Shown: positions 8,138 to 16,956 of the stretch, one piece after another
Numbering within the stretch: position 1 is the first letter of the stretch
How the letters are laid out: each line of letters opens with the position of its first letter
Origin: an uncultured Parabacteroides sp.
Lineage (GTDB): Bacteria > Bacteroidota > Bacteroidia > Bacteroidales > Tannerellaceae
DNA length: 64,000 nucleotides
NCBI RefSeq assembly: GCF_905196875.1
Contig: NZ_CAJJWO010000016.1
Coordinates: 20,532 to 84,531, forward strand
Reading direction: 5' to 3'
Notes under the pieces: generated by a model
The model's input: the letters and a program-made list of their open reading frames with translations, nothing else
What the model was told of the DNA's origin: nothing
Database searches by the model: none
Made by a program: the position numbers and the translations under genes

Positions 8138-8856
8138 ATTGCATAATTGTAGATGATGAACCGCTGGGGCGTAAAGCCATCCAGTTACTGGTACAGGATA
8201 CACCGTTATTATCCTTATGTGGAAGTTTTGGAGACGCCGTTTCAGCCGGTAAATTCATGCAGGCTAGCCCGGTCGATCTTGTCTTTCTGGATATCAAAAT
8301 GCCCGGTGTAAACGGCCTGGAGTTTGCCAGGATGATCCCGGCCGAAACACTTGTGATCTTTGTTACTGCCTATGCAGAATATGCCCTCGACAGCTACGAA
8401 GTGGACGCGATCGACTATCTGGTGAAACCGATCGAGATAGAACGTTTCAAACATGCTGTTGGGAAGGCGCAGATTTATCACACGCTGTTGAAGGCAGACA
8501 ATAATAAGAACAGTGTCGAGTCTGTTGCTGCAGATCATATATTTGTCAAAGCCGAACGTCGTTATTTCAAGATACAGTTTAAGAATATCCTGTTTATCGA
8601 GGGATTGAAGGATTATGTCGTGATCCAGACACCCGACCAGCGGATCATAACGAAGATGAACCTGAAGGCCATCCATGAAATGCTTCCGAAGGATGTTTTC
8701 CTCCGTACAAATAAATCATATATTGTTAATACAGACTATATTGACTCGTTCGATAACAACGACGTGTTTATTGGGAAATATGAGATTTCAATCGGCAATA
8801 GTTACCGTGATGCCTTTTTCGAGACGTTTTTTATGAAGAATAATCCGGCGGATTAG
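8134..8856 (+). CDS. LytTR-family response regulator
   Basis: A 240-aa regulator. The N-terminal receiver domain has acidic residues D7-D8, the phospho-acceptor Asp53 in VFLDIKMPG, the switch Thr in IFVTAYAEYALD and the conserved Lys in DYLVKPIE. The C-terminal LytTR DNA-binding domain starts at about residue 140 (HIFVKAERRYFKIQF and onward, with FLRTNKSYIVN). It is coupled to the kinase gene by a 4-base overlap. Targets are unknown. The FtsX-type permease genes about 1 kb downstream on the other strand are candidate targets, because such systems often adjoin ABC permeases in Bacteroidetes. Confidence 0.92.
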   Translation: MNCIIVDDEPLGRKAIQLLVQDTPLLSLCGSFGDAVSAGKFMQASPVDLVFLDIKMPGVNGLEFARMIPAETLVIFVTAYAEYALDSYEVDAIDYLVKPIEIERFKHAVGKAQIYHTLLKADNNKNSVESVAADHIFVKAERRYFKIQFKNILFIEGLKDYVVIQTPDQRIITKMNLKAIHEMLPKDVFLRTNKSYIVNTDYIDSFDNNDVFIGKYEISIGNSYRDAFFETFFMKNNPAD

Positions 8857-8879
8857 GGCTCGTTCTCTTGAAAATCACG

Positions 8880-8887
8880 TATATTTG
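8880..8887 (+). promoter_or_regulatory. Bacteroidetes -7 box TATATTTG
   Basis: Exact TAnnTTTG match 31 bases before the start of the DUF3859 gene at 8919, in the gap after the response regulator. It suggests a separate promoter for DUF3859-gtrA. Confidence 0.45.
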
Positions 8888-8918
8888 TCGTCGGAAAAAT
8901 GAATAAAGACAATAAGAG

Positions 8919-9302
8919 ATGCCTAAAATAGCCCCTGTTTTCTCCATTAGAAGTTATGGATTATACACTGCTTGGGAGCGGGAATCGAAGACTTTGCCCA
9001 AGATTATCAAACATACGTTGGATATTCCTGCAGAGGTCGGCATCGAATTTGGCTATATTCTTTCTGTGAAAAAGGCAAAGGGAGAAGTGCTTGATTTTAG
9101 TATAGAACATCCTCCGTTTTGTGATGAAAATGGAGAGTTTATGCCTCCATTCGTGGGAACCTATTTTATAAACAGCAACGATTTCGAGTTCTTTCTGGGT
9201 GATACCATCTGGGAACCGGTCGACGACAAGAAAGGGATTTGGACGCTCATCGTGAGCTATAAAGGCAAAGAGGTCGTTCGCAAAAGTTTTAATATATTCT
9301 GA
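8919..9302 (+). CDS. DUF3859 domain protein
   Basis: A 127-aa soluble protein without signal peptide. The sequence consists of short beta-strand-like stretches (IRSYGLYTAW, IPAEVGIEFGYIL, GIWTLIVSYKGKEVVRKSFNI), matching the small DUF3859 family as I recall it. Function unknown. It lies 62 bases after the response regulator and 33 bases before the GtrA gene, on the same strand. Confidence 0.65.
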   Translation: MPKIAPVFSIRSYGLYTAWERESKTLPKIIKHTLDIPAEVGIEFGYILSVKKAKGEVLDFSIEHPPFCDENGEFMPPFVGTYFINSNDFEFFLGDTIWEPVDDKKGIWTLIVSYKGKEVVRKSFNIF

Positions 9303-9335
9303 TAGATATGAGCAGCAAGCTCATGAACGATTGAT

Positions 9336-9719
9336 ATGAAAGAGTCTGTACGAATACTGCGTTTTATCATTGTAGGCACGCTGAATGCCCTCATTACCGC
9401 CCTTGTTATCTGGGTGCTGATGGAGGGGGTGGACTGCAATTATTTATGGTCGAATGTCGCAGGATATGTCGCAGCACTTATCAATAATTTCTTTTGGAGT
9501 AAATACTGGATATTTTCAGCCCGTAGTGGAAAGTTCCAGCGTGAGATTCCTCTTTTTTTGGTCGCTTTCGGCTGTGCCTACGGGCTGCAATTCCTGTCCC
9601 TCTTACTTATGGTAGAGATCTGTGATATGAACGAATATCTGGGCCAGTTCCTGGGGCTCTTCGTATATGGTGCCGTTAACTTCACTATGAATAAACGGCT
9701 TACCTTCCTCCGGAAATAA
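9336..9719 (+). CDS. GtrA-family membrane protein
   Basis: A 127-aa protein with four membrane helices (about 10-28, 41-60, 68-88, 99-118). It has the GtrA features RFIIVGTLNALITAL at the N-terminus, NNFFWSKYWIFS after helix 2, and FTMNKRLTFLRK at the end. Family members are thought to help move polyprenyl-linked sugars across the membrane or to act in teichoic acid and O-antigen modification. No glycosyltransferase is adjacent, so the role here is open. Confidence 0.8.
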   Translation: MKESVRILRFIIVGTLNALITALVIWVLMEGVDCNYLWSNVAGYVAALINNFFWSKYWIFSARSGKFQREIPLFLVAFGCAYGLQFLSLLLMVEICDMNEYLGQFLGLFVYGAVNFTMNKRLTFLRK

Positions 9720-9743
9720 AACGATGCCAAGTGTTTCCTGGCC

Positions 9744-11003
9744 TTACTCGCTCCTCAACGTATCAGCCGGTGCAATGCGAGACGATAACCATGCCGGGTA
9801 CCAAGCCCCCAACATAATGACAAATGCCATGAATAGGTAAGTAATCGACAGTCCGAAGAAGATACGGAAGAAATTGATTTGCATGATATTCGTGCTGATA
9901 AACTCCAGTTTAGCCAGGTTGACACAGAGAATGGCGGCAGGTATGGCAACCAGGCTTAACAACAGCCAGCCCTCGCCGATCATCATCTGTAGTATCTGGC
10001 TGCGGGTAGAACCGATAGCCAGCCGTAATCCGATCTCCGGTTTCCGGTATTCGTTGCGGAACCAGAAAGTACCGATAATACCCAGGAAAATGTTGAAGAC
10101 AAGGAAAGCCATGAAGGCTATCCGGTAGCGGATGGCATCCGTCACCCCGTTGGTAAGATAAAGTCTCTCTCTTAAATCGTAATAGGAGTTGACTTTGGAA
10201 AGCATGAAATTGCTAACATTTATCTGTTCCCTCATATCTCGCTGGAAGTTCTCTATGAACTTTTGTTCATTAAGTCCGGGTTTTACCCGTATACTGATCC
10301 CTAACGACCAAGCAAGTTGTTTTTCATCCCATTCCTTAAAACTGGATGTAGACAAAAGAAAGTAAGCAGCTCTTTCTTCATGGCTGTAATCATCACGTTT
10401 TAATGCTCCGCAAACATCTCCTATACGGAATGAATTATCATTATCCATATAAATAGATTGTCCTTTAGCTTGTTCACCGGGGAAAAGAACTTCTGCCAGT
10501 TTACGGGAAATAACAATATTTTTTTCATTTAGCGCATTCTTTAAAGCAGATGGGTCTTCACTGTTCAAGGAACGGACTTTGAATACATCGAAGTAGGAGG
10601 GTGTAACCGGTAAATATTGGAATTGTACTCTATTTGAACTGTCTTTTCCCATTTGGTTATCCATGTAACTGGGATTATAAGGACTGCTGTCAAGTGTCAG
10701 GCATACTTCTTCTACTTGTGGGTATTGCCGGATACGTTCGATAATAGATAAATACCGGTCAGAAGCCTGTTCTTCTGTGTTTTCATAGTGAATGTAATTC
10801 GGACTGCTTACCGGAACCGTCGTGAGTCGTACCTGATAAGTGTCTCTTATATCATAAGCACTATCGATAGAATCGGCATATCCGATCGTAGTAAAATAAT
10901 CTATAATGTACCATAGTAAAATGAATACCAGGAATAATTCGGCAGCAATCCAAGCATTTTGCCGACGTTGTTTCCACAAGAGTTTTAAAAGATGTTGTAT
11001 CAT
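9744..11003 (-). CDS. FtsX/MacB-type ABC transporter permease
   Basis: A 419-aa protein. One N-terminal membrane helix (about 17-37) is followed by a large extracytoplasmic MacB-like domain (about 45-285), then three C-terminal helices with the FtsX signature FRNEYRKPEIGLRLAIGSTRSQILQMM and the ending ARYPAW-like WYPAWLSSRIAPADTLRSE. It is downstream of a second, similar permease with only 8 bases between them. No ATPase gene is adjacent, so the pair must use an ATPase encoded elsewhere. Substrate unknown; relatives export lipoproteins, peptides or act as mechanotransmission complexes. Confidence 0.85.
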   Translation of the reverse strand: MIQHLLKLLWKQRRQNAWIAAELFLVFILLWYIIDYFTTIGYADSIDSAYDIRDTYQVRLTTVPVSSPNYIHYENTEEQASDRYLSIIERIRQYPQVEEVCLTLDSSPYNPSYMDNQMGKDSSNRVQFQYLPVTPSYFDVFKVRSLNSEDPSALKNALNEKNIVISRKLAEVLFPGEQAKGQSIYMDNDNSFRIGDVCGALKRDDYSHEERAAYFLLSTSSFKEWDEKQLAWSLGISIRVKPGLNEQKFIENFQRDMREQINVSNFMLSKVNSYYDLRERLYLTNGVTDAIRYRIAFMAFLVFNIFLGIIGTFWFRNEYRKPEIGLRLAIGSTRSQILQMMIGEGWLLLSLVAIPAAILCVNLAKLEFISTNIMQINFFRIFFGLSITYLFMAFVIMLGAWYPAWLSSRIAPADTLRSE

Positions 11004-11011
11004 GATCTTTG

Positions 11012-12313
11012 TTATTTATCGTTTAAAGCATCAACAATGGGGCGTTTGAGTGCATGCCAGGCAGGAACGAAAGCGGACATTAGGTTTAAAACCAGGCAGA
11101 ATATCAGTGCATATCCGAAAATTGCCGGGTTGATCAACATACCGGGAGAAAGATCAATAGAGGCAGTAAGTGAACTGCCATCCCAATCGTACTTGCTAAG
11201 TAACCAGCCTTTTAACATAAAGATTAGCCCGTAGGAGATCAGTAGCCCGATCAGTCCGCCTAATAGTGTGAGTAGCAAGTTCTCATATAATATCTGCATA
11301 AGCAGTGTTTTATTTTGAGCTCCGAACGCTTTACGAATACCTAATTCTTCCATCCGTTTTTTCATGCGTGAGGCAGTCATCCCTGTCAGGTTTATGGAAG
11401 GAACTAACAACAGAAGGAGTATAACTGCAGAGATTTGTATCAGGATTTTCAAGAATTTCGGACTGCTGAAGGAATCTGTGCGCAACCAGGCACGTAATAC
11501 AGTGTCCGGCTGTTCGTTTAGTACAAAATTGTATTGTGGAATATCTGCACTATAACGCCGGCAATTCTCTTCGGCTTCGTGGCGAATGGCATCAAACTCG
11601 CCAGGTTTTTTTGCAAGGATACAGAGAGTCATGCGGCCTAAAATAAAATCACACCACTTATCCCCTTGGATCAGCGAAGGTCGGTTGGTGAATGGTATCC
11701 ACATTTCAGCATAACAGTATTGTGCTATTGAAGGTACATCTTCTACCACACCGGAGACCTGATATTCTTCGAAGTTCAATAAAAATGTTTTACTTATTGC
11801 ATCAGAAGTATTGAACAGTCTGCGTGCCAATGATTCGCTTACAACTGCTTTTTTGATTCCTGAAGTAAACTCTTCTTCCGTATAAGGTTTGCCGGCAAGG
11901 AATTTAAACTGGAATACTTTCCAGAATGCCACATCTGTTCCCATAACAAGTCCGTTGTATACATTATTGCTTCCCGGGGTTTGGATGAATTCAGTCTGTT
12001 CTCCGATCGGGAGGATGGCAGTAACGGCTTCCGGGGTTTGTAACGGATAAAAGCATTCTTTGATGGTCGAGTAAGAAAGCCGACTACTTCCGTTTCCCTG
12101 ACCTTTTACTTTATTCAGAATTTTTCCGTGTTGTATGATCAGCATCCGGTCACGGTTATTTTCCGGTGCGATGTTACCGGTTCGAAAATAATATAAGATA
12201 GCCAGTATCATAACCATTGTAATGGCCAGACCAGTACCGGTTATGTAAACGATACTGAAGAATTTATTTTGCTTCAGCATCTGAACTGCCTGTTTGAAAT
12301 AGACCTTATACAT
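11012..12313 (-). CDS. FtsX/MacB-type ABC transporter permease
   Basis: A 433-aa protein with the same four-helix plan as its downstream neighbour: N-terminal helix about 17-43, extracytoplasmic domain about 45-285, and three C-terminal helices around the FtsX core ELGIRKAFGAQNKTLLMQILYENLLL (split here only by reading) ending in FVPAWHALKRPIVDALNDK. It is first in the two-gene unit and probably forms a heterodimer with the neighbour. The sequences are clearly divergent, so this is an old duplication. No ATPase or membrane-fusion gene is nearby. Confidence 0.85.
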   Translation of the reverse strand: MYKVYFKQAVQMLKQNKFFSIVYITGTGLAITMVMILAILYYFRTGNIAPENNRDRMLIIQHGKILNKVKGQGNGSSRLSYSTIKECFYPLQTPEAVTAILPIGEQTEFIQTPGSNNVYNGLVMGTDVAFWKVFQFKFLAGKPYTEEEFTSGIKKAVVSESLARRLFNTSDAISKTFLLNFEEYQVSGVVEDVPSIAQYCYAEMWIPFTNRPSLIQGDKWCDFILGRMTLCILAKKPGEFDAIRHEAEENCRRYSADIPQYNFVLNEQPDTVLRAWLRTDSFSSPKFLKILIQISAVILLLLLVPSINLTGMTASRMKKRMEELGIRKAFGAQNKTLLMQILYENLLLTLLGGLIGLLISYGLIFMLKGWLLSKYDWDGSSLTASIDLSPGMLINPAIFGYALIFCLVLNLMSAFVPAWHALKRPIVDALNDK

Positions 12314-12402
12314 AAAAAACTTTGTTATTATTGTTCGATGTAGATACTAACAAAGTCTATGCCATAAAGATAATGTATTGAAATACAGTGTTTGCAGCTT
12401 TG

Positions 12403-14340
12403 CTATTGCTGTTCATTATCGGACACTGTGTTCGTTTTCGTGAGCCTTAAAATGCCGTCTTCCTGAGAAAAGCGATCATCATGTTCGGAAAGAAATCTGA
12501 TAGCCGTTATGATTTTGTCTGCTGGAGAAGATAACTCTTCCGTCAGCTTTTTTACTTCCTGTGGGCCATTTTCTTCCAGTGTTTTCAATAAAGCTTCCCG
12601 TATGGTGTTGAATGTATGGTTGTTCAGTCCCGAGTCGTTTTTGGCCAGGCAGACATCACAGCAACCGCAATCGGAAGTATCCTTTTCACCGAAGTAAGTG
12701 ATCAGCATCCGGCTCCGGCAGATTCGGTTTTCCTCTATGTAATCTATTACCCGATTCATCCGGTTTTCGAAACGTTCTTTACGCTCTTCATAAGCCGAGC
12801 GGGGGATGGAGAGGTATTTGATTTCCTCCCTTGTCCGGGTATAGATGATGAGTGGCGTCTTTTTATGTGGAATATAATTGACGATCCTGTATTTGGAAAG
12901 TCCGATCAATACGTCATATATTTCTTGCTGGCTCAGTCCGGTTCGGGTGGAGATCAGCCCTTCATTAATATATACATAATCGGAAAACAGTCCGGTATAA
13001 GAACGGAGTATACATTGGATCACCTCGTCTGTCTTTCTATCCTGGTGCAGATACTTGTAAAGTTCGTCGCGGGTAGCAGTGAATACCAGGCGGGAAGCAT
13101 TGTCCTGCTCTTCCGTATATTCTATATAACCGGCCAGCTCCAGTATTTTCAGCGCATGATGAGCCTGCAAGTGTGAAAACTTGTAGGCTGAACAGAAATC
13201 GATCAGTGAGAAATCATGTACTGTATCGAGTCCGAATCCGACAGCAATCTGGTAATAATTGCCCAATGCATCGTATACCCGGCTGATAAACTCCCTGTCC
13301 GGATACTCGTCGGCCAGTCGTTTTTTGAGTTTTATAGTGTCCGTATTCGAACATAAGGCAACAGCATAGGCTCGTTGTTCATCGCGCCCGGCGCGTCCGG
13401 CTTCCTGATAGTATTCTTCCAGTGATCCGGGCATATCCAGATGGACAACCAGGCGTACGTCCGGTTTGTCGATCCCCATACCGAAAGCATTGGTGGATAC
13501 GATGACACGGCACTCGTTATTTTTCCAGCGGCTTTGTCGGAGATTCTTCTCATCACGGTTGAGCCCCGCATGGAAAAAGTCAGCCGATATACCGGCTTCC
13601 CGCAGTAAGGTCGCTACCTCTTTGGTCCGTTTCCTGTTGCGTACATAGATAATGGCACTTCCTGGAACTTTCCCCAGTATGTGAGCTAACGAGTTTATCT
13701 TATCTTCCGTGCGTCGTACAATATAGGAAAGGTTCTTCCGTACGAAACTTTTCCGGAAGACATTCTTTCCCTTGAAATGCAACCGTTCCTGTATGTCATT
13801 GACTACTTCAGGTGTTGCCGTAGCCGTAAGTGCCAATACTGGTATATCGGGAAGTTGTTCGCGGATGTCGGCTATCTTCATGTAAGAAGGACGGAAGTCG
13901 TATCCCCATTGAGAGATACAGTGACTCTCGTCGATAACCAGCAGGCAAACATTCATCGCTTGCAGTTTATTTATAAATATGTCGGTCGCTAAACGCTCGG
14001 GCGATACATACAGGAATTTATAATTACCGAAAATGCAGTTTTCCAATTGGGTGATTATTTCCTGACGGGTCATACCCGAATATACGGCAGTGGCTTTGAT
14101 GCCCAGGCGACGCAGGTTGTCCACCTGGTCTTTCATCAGGGCGATCAGTGGGGTTACGACAATGCATATTCCTTCCATGGCCAATGCCGGCACCTGGAAG
14201 GTAAGCGATTTACCTCCACCGGTCGGCATTAGCCCCAGTGTATCTTTTCCCTCACAGACAGAGTGTATTATGTCCTCCTGGAGAGGACGAAAAGCAGGGT
14301 ATCCCCAATACTTCTCTAATATCTTATGGTAGACGTCCAC
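12403..14340 (-). CDS. recQ: RecQ-family ATP-dependent DNA helicase
   Basis: A 645-aa 3'-5' DNA helicase. Motif 0 is in YPAFRPLQEDII, Walker A is LMPTGGGKSLTF (about 36-47), motif II is VIDESHCISQWGYDFRPSY, and motif VI is EYYQEAGRAGRDEQR. The RecQ-C-terminal zinc site is SDCGCCDVC near residue 565. No clear HRDC domain follows; the tail is a helical segment. The only in-frame start near the fold is GTG at 14340, preceded on its strand by AAGGAAACC. It lies 9 bases downstream of recJ, so recJ and recQ are co-transcribed. Both process stalled forks and broken ends. Confidence 0.93.
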   Translation of the reverse strand: MDVYHKILEKYWGYPAFRPLQEDIIHSVCEGKDTLGLMPTGGGKSLTFQVPALAMEGICIVVTPLIALMKDQVDNLRRLGIKATAVYSGMTRQEIITQLENCIFGNYKFLYVSPERLATDIFINKLQAMNVCLLVIDESHCISQWGYDFRPSYMKIADIREQLPDIPVLALTATATPEVVNDIQERLHFKGKNVFRKSFVRKNLSYIVRRTEDKINSLAHILGKVPGSAIIYVRNRKRTKEVATLLREAGISADFFHAGLNRDEKNLRQSRWKNNECRVIVSTNAFGMGIDKPDVRLVVHLDMPGSLEEYYQEAGRAGRDEQRAYAVALCSNTDTIKLKKRLADEYPDREFISRVYDALGNYYQIAVGFGLDTVHDFSLIDFCSAYKFSHLQAHHALKILELAGYIEYTEEQDNASRLVFTATRDELYKYLHQDRKTDEVIQCILRSYTGLFSDYVYINEGLISTRTGLSQQEIYDVLIGLSKYRIVNYIPHKKTPLIIYTRTREEIKYLSIPRSAYEERKERFENRMNRVIDYIEENRICRSRMLITYFGEKDTSDCGCCDVCLAKNDSGLNNHTFNTIREALLKTLEENGPQEVKKLTEELSSPADKIITAIRFLSEHDDRFSQEDGILRLTKTNTVSDNEQQ

Positions 14341-14349
14341 CGGTTTCCT

Positions 14350-16074
14350 TCATATGTCATCGACCTTTATGTCTTTAACCATGAGTTGTAAGGTCGTGTT
14401 CCCGTTATACGTATTTTCTTCGATGGTATAGCAGATATTAAAAGGTCTCATCCCCTTAATATGCTTACTGTGTTCATGCATCCCGAAAGCGATACCGTGA
14501 ATCGGCGTGTTCGATTTGTCGTCTATCAATTCCAGTTTGATATGTTCCAGTTCTTTACCTACCAGCTTGCTTGTACCGTAATCTTTGACGTTCAGTGAGC
14601 AGAACACCGGTTTCTGGTTGTCGGGTCCAAACGGGTTCATCCGTTTGAGCTCGCTCATGAATTTGGTATTGATCTCTTTCAGGTCGAGTACAGCGTCGAC
14701 ATCGATCTGAGGTGTCATCTGTTCCGGGATGATCTCGTCGGCAGCGAGTTTCAGGAAACGATCGGTGAAAGCCTCCAGATTTTCCTCTTTCAGGGAAAGG
14801 CCCGCGGCATAGGTATGTCCTCCGAAGTTTTCCAACAGGTCGCGACAGTTCTCTATTGCCTTGTATATATCGAAGCCAGTAACCGAGCGGGCAGAGCCGG
14901 TAATCAGTTCGGACGATTTGGTCAGTACGACTGCCGGGCGGTAATACTTTTCAGTCAGGCGGGAGGCAACAATACCGATAACTCCTTTATGCCAGCCCGG
15001 ATTGTAGACTACGATTGCCTTCCGGTCTTCCATATTGGCGAATTCATCGATGATGGCGTTAGCCTCGTCTGTTATTCTCTTGTCCAGTTCACGGCGTTCG
15101 TCGTTATACTGGTTGATATTTTCGCTCTTTTCGCGGGCTGATTCGACATCTTTGGCCAGTAGTAGGTCTACTGCTTCCTTTCCGTTCATCATACGCCCGG
15201 AAGCATTGATGCGGGGACCTATTTTAAATACGATGTCGCTGATAGTGATATCTTTTCCGGTCAGACCACAGATGTCTATGATCCCTTTCAATCCCAGGCT
15301 GGGATTGCTGTTTAGTTGCTTCAGCCCGTAGTAAGCCAGAATACGGTTTTCTCCTGTAATAGGCACGATGTCGGAAGCGATACTGACAGCTGTCAATTCA
15401 AGCAATTTTTCCAATTCTGAGAAGGGGAAATTATTGCTTTTGGCAAAAGCCTGCATAAACTTAAAGCCAACCCCACAGCCCGACAAATGTTCGTAGGGAT
15501 AGATAGAATCTACCCGCTTAGCATCCAGTACAGCTACCGCATCCGGAAGTGTATCGTCCGGCATATGGTGGTCGCAAATAATAAAGTCGATACCTTTTTC
15601 TTTGGCATACTCTATCTTTTCGATTGCTTTGATTCCGCAGTCGAGTGAGATAATTAAGGTTACGCCGTTTTCATACGCGTAATTGATCCCCTTGTAGGAA
15701 ATACCATACCCTTCGTCATAACGATCCGGGATGTAATAATCCAGAGTCGAAGAGTAGGGTCTTAAATATTTGAACACAAGCGAAACGGCAGTCGTTCCGT
15801 CTACATCGTAATCACCGTAAACCAGAATTTTTTCTTTATTCCCAAGAGCTCTGTTCAACCGTTTTACTGCTTTTTCCATATCCGGCATCAGAAATGGATC
15901 ATGTAGGTCGTTGAGATTGGGTTTAAAGAACTTTCTTGCCTCTTCTGCCGTGGTAATCCCTCTCTGAACAAGCAGGAGACAGATAATGGGACTGAAGCCG
16001 ATCTCAGCCGCCAACGTATCTCTCTTACGTAATTCTTCTTCTGTCGGGGTTTGAAAATTCCATTTGTTAGTCAT
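14350..16074 (-). CDS. recJ: Single-stranded-DNA-specific exonuclease RecJ
   Basis: A 574-aa 5'-3' ssDNA exonuclease of the DHH superfamily. It shows motif I VYGDYDVDGTTAVSL, motif II SLDCGIKA, the DHH motif FIICDHHMPDD, GPRINASGRM, and the DHHA1 signature NFGGHTYAAGLSL. A C-terminal OB-like domain follows. The length agrees with bacterial RecJ (about 570-580 aa). It heads the recJ-recQ unit. The divergent gap to tsaC contains a 22-bp-period palindrome array. Confidence 0.95.
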   Translation of the reverse strand: MTNKWNFQTPTEEELRKRDTLAAEIGFSPIICLLLVQRGITTAEEARKFFKPNLNDLHDPFLMPDMEKAVKRLNRALGNKEKILVYGDYDVDGTTAVSLVFKYLRPYSSTLDYYIPDRYDEGYGISYKGINYAYENGVTLIISLDCGIKAIEKIEYAKEKGIDFIICDHHMPDDTLPDAVAVLDAKRVDSIYPYEHLSGCGVGFKFMQAFAKSNNFPFSELEKLLELTAVSIASDIVPITGENRILAYYGLKQLNSNPSLGLKGIIDICGLTGKDITISDIVFKIGPRINASGRMMNGKEAVDLLLAKDVESAREKSENINQYNDERRELDKRITDEANAIIDEFANMEDRKAIVVYNPGWHKGVIGIVASRLTEKYYRPAVVLTKSSELITGSARSVTGFDIYKAIENCRDLLENFGGHTYAAGLSLKEENLEAFTDRFLKLAADEIIPEQMTPQIDVDAVLDLKEINTKFMSELKRMNPFGPDNQKPVFCSLNVKDYGTSKLVGKELEHIKLELIDDKSNTPIHGIAFGMHEHSKHIKGMRPFNICYTIEENTYNGNTTLQLMVKDIKVDDI

Positions 16075-16140
16075 TATATATTATTTTTTCTTTTTTATCT
16101 TTCCACATAGCCTTGCGGCATGTTATTTTTTCTTCCTTAC

Positions 16141-16211
16141 GAAACTATTGTTTCACTAGGGTGAAACTAAAGTTTCTTCAGCATGAAACAAAAGTTTCAA
16201 CCGGATGAAAC
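16141..16211. repeat. Array of palindromes at exact 22-bp period
   Basis: Units begin at 16141, 16163, 16185 and 16207. The first three carry the 14-bp palindromes GAAACTATTGTTTC, GAAACTAAAGTTTC and GAAACAAAAGTTTC, each followed by an 8-bp spacer. The fourth keeps only the left arm GAAAC. The arms are fixed while the central 4 bases and the spacers vary. The array lies in the 319-base divergent gap between recJ and tsaC. Apart from the array and a -7 box at 16366, only AT-rich sequence was seen in that gap. Confidence 0.9.
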
Positions 16212-16365
16212 TGGGACTGGAATTGCTGTCTTATCTATATCTCCCGGAAGATGCCCATGTTTTCTTTTCAACCCGTAAAATTAGGAATTTAAAATGGATA
16301 ATAGCAATAGCCCAGGGAAAATAGTTTTTTTGTTATTATTTTTTTATAAGTACACGAATCATTTG

Positions 16366-16373
16366 TACATTTG
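16366..16373 (+). promoter_or_regulatory. Bacteroidetes -7 box TACATTTG before tsaC
   Basis: Exact TAnnTTTG match, 20 bases before the ATG of tsaC at 16394. It would give a very short leader and head the tsaC to DUF454 gene run. Confidence 0.5.
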
Positions 16374-16393
16374 TCACAATATTATAAAAAACA

Positions 16394-16954
16394 ATGACGG
16401 AAGATATTAAAAAGGCCTGTGAAGTAATGCAGGCAGGCGGTATAATACTCTATCCCACAGATACAATCTGGGGAATAGGTTGTGATGCAACGAATGAAGA
16501 AGCTGTGCAACGTGTGTATGAGTTAAAGAGAAGAGCAGACAATAAGGCCATGCTGGTTTTATTGGATAGTACTGCAAAACTCGAAATGTACGTATCGGAT
16601 GTTCCCGATGTTGCATGGGATTTGATCGAAGTGGCAGACAAGCCGCTGACCATTATCTACTCCAATGCAAAAAATCTGGCAAAAAACCTGTTGGCTGACG
16701 ATGGAAGCGTGGGTATTCGTATTTCAAACGAAGAATTTTCGCGTAAACTGTGTGAACGTTTCCGTAAACCGTTGGTGTCGACATCTGCCAATGTGAGCGG
16801 CGAACTTTCACCGGCTAATTTCTCGGAAGTATCGGATGTAATTAAAAACGGAGTAGATTATATAGTTGGCTATCGCCAGGATGATATGAGCAAGGCACAA
16901 CCATCAAATATTATAAAACTTGGTGCCGGAGGTCTTATTCAGGTTATCAGATAA
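16394..16954 (+). CDS. tsaC: L-threonylcarbamoyladenylate synthase (TsaC/Sua5 family)
   Basis: Makes threonylcarbamoyl-AMP from threonine, bicarbonate and ATP for the t6A37 modification of ANN-decoding tRNAs. The 186-aa protein has the YrdC-domain motifs LYPTDTIWGIGCDATN, KRRADNKAMLVLL and PLVSTSANVSGE. It lacks the extra C-terminal Sua5 domain, so it is the short TsaC form. It starts a run of tightly spaced genes (2-base gap to the sugar transferase). Confidence 0.93.
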   Translation: MTEDIKKACEVMQAGGIILYPTDTIWGIGCDATNEEAVQRVYELKRRADNKAMLVLLDSTAKLEMYVSDVPDVAWDLIEVADKPLTIIYSNAKNLAKNLLADDGSVGIRISNEEFSRKLCERFRKPLVSTSANVSGELSPANFSEVSDVIKNGVDYIVGYRQDDMSKAQPSNIIKLGAGGLIQVIR

Positions 16955-16956
16955 GA

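Noticed and set aside
16141..16211. Rho-independent terminator cluster
   Set aside because: The stems are 5 bp with no T-run, the unit period is exact, and the gap is between divergent gene starts.
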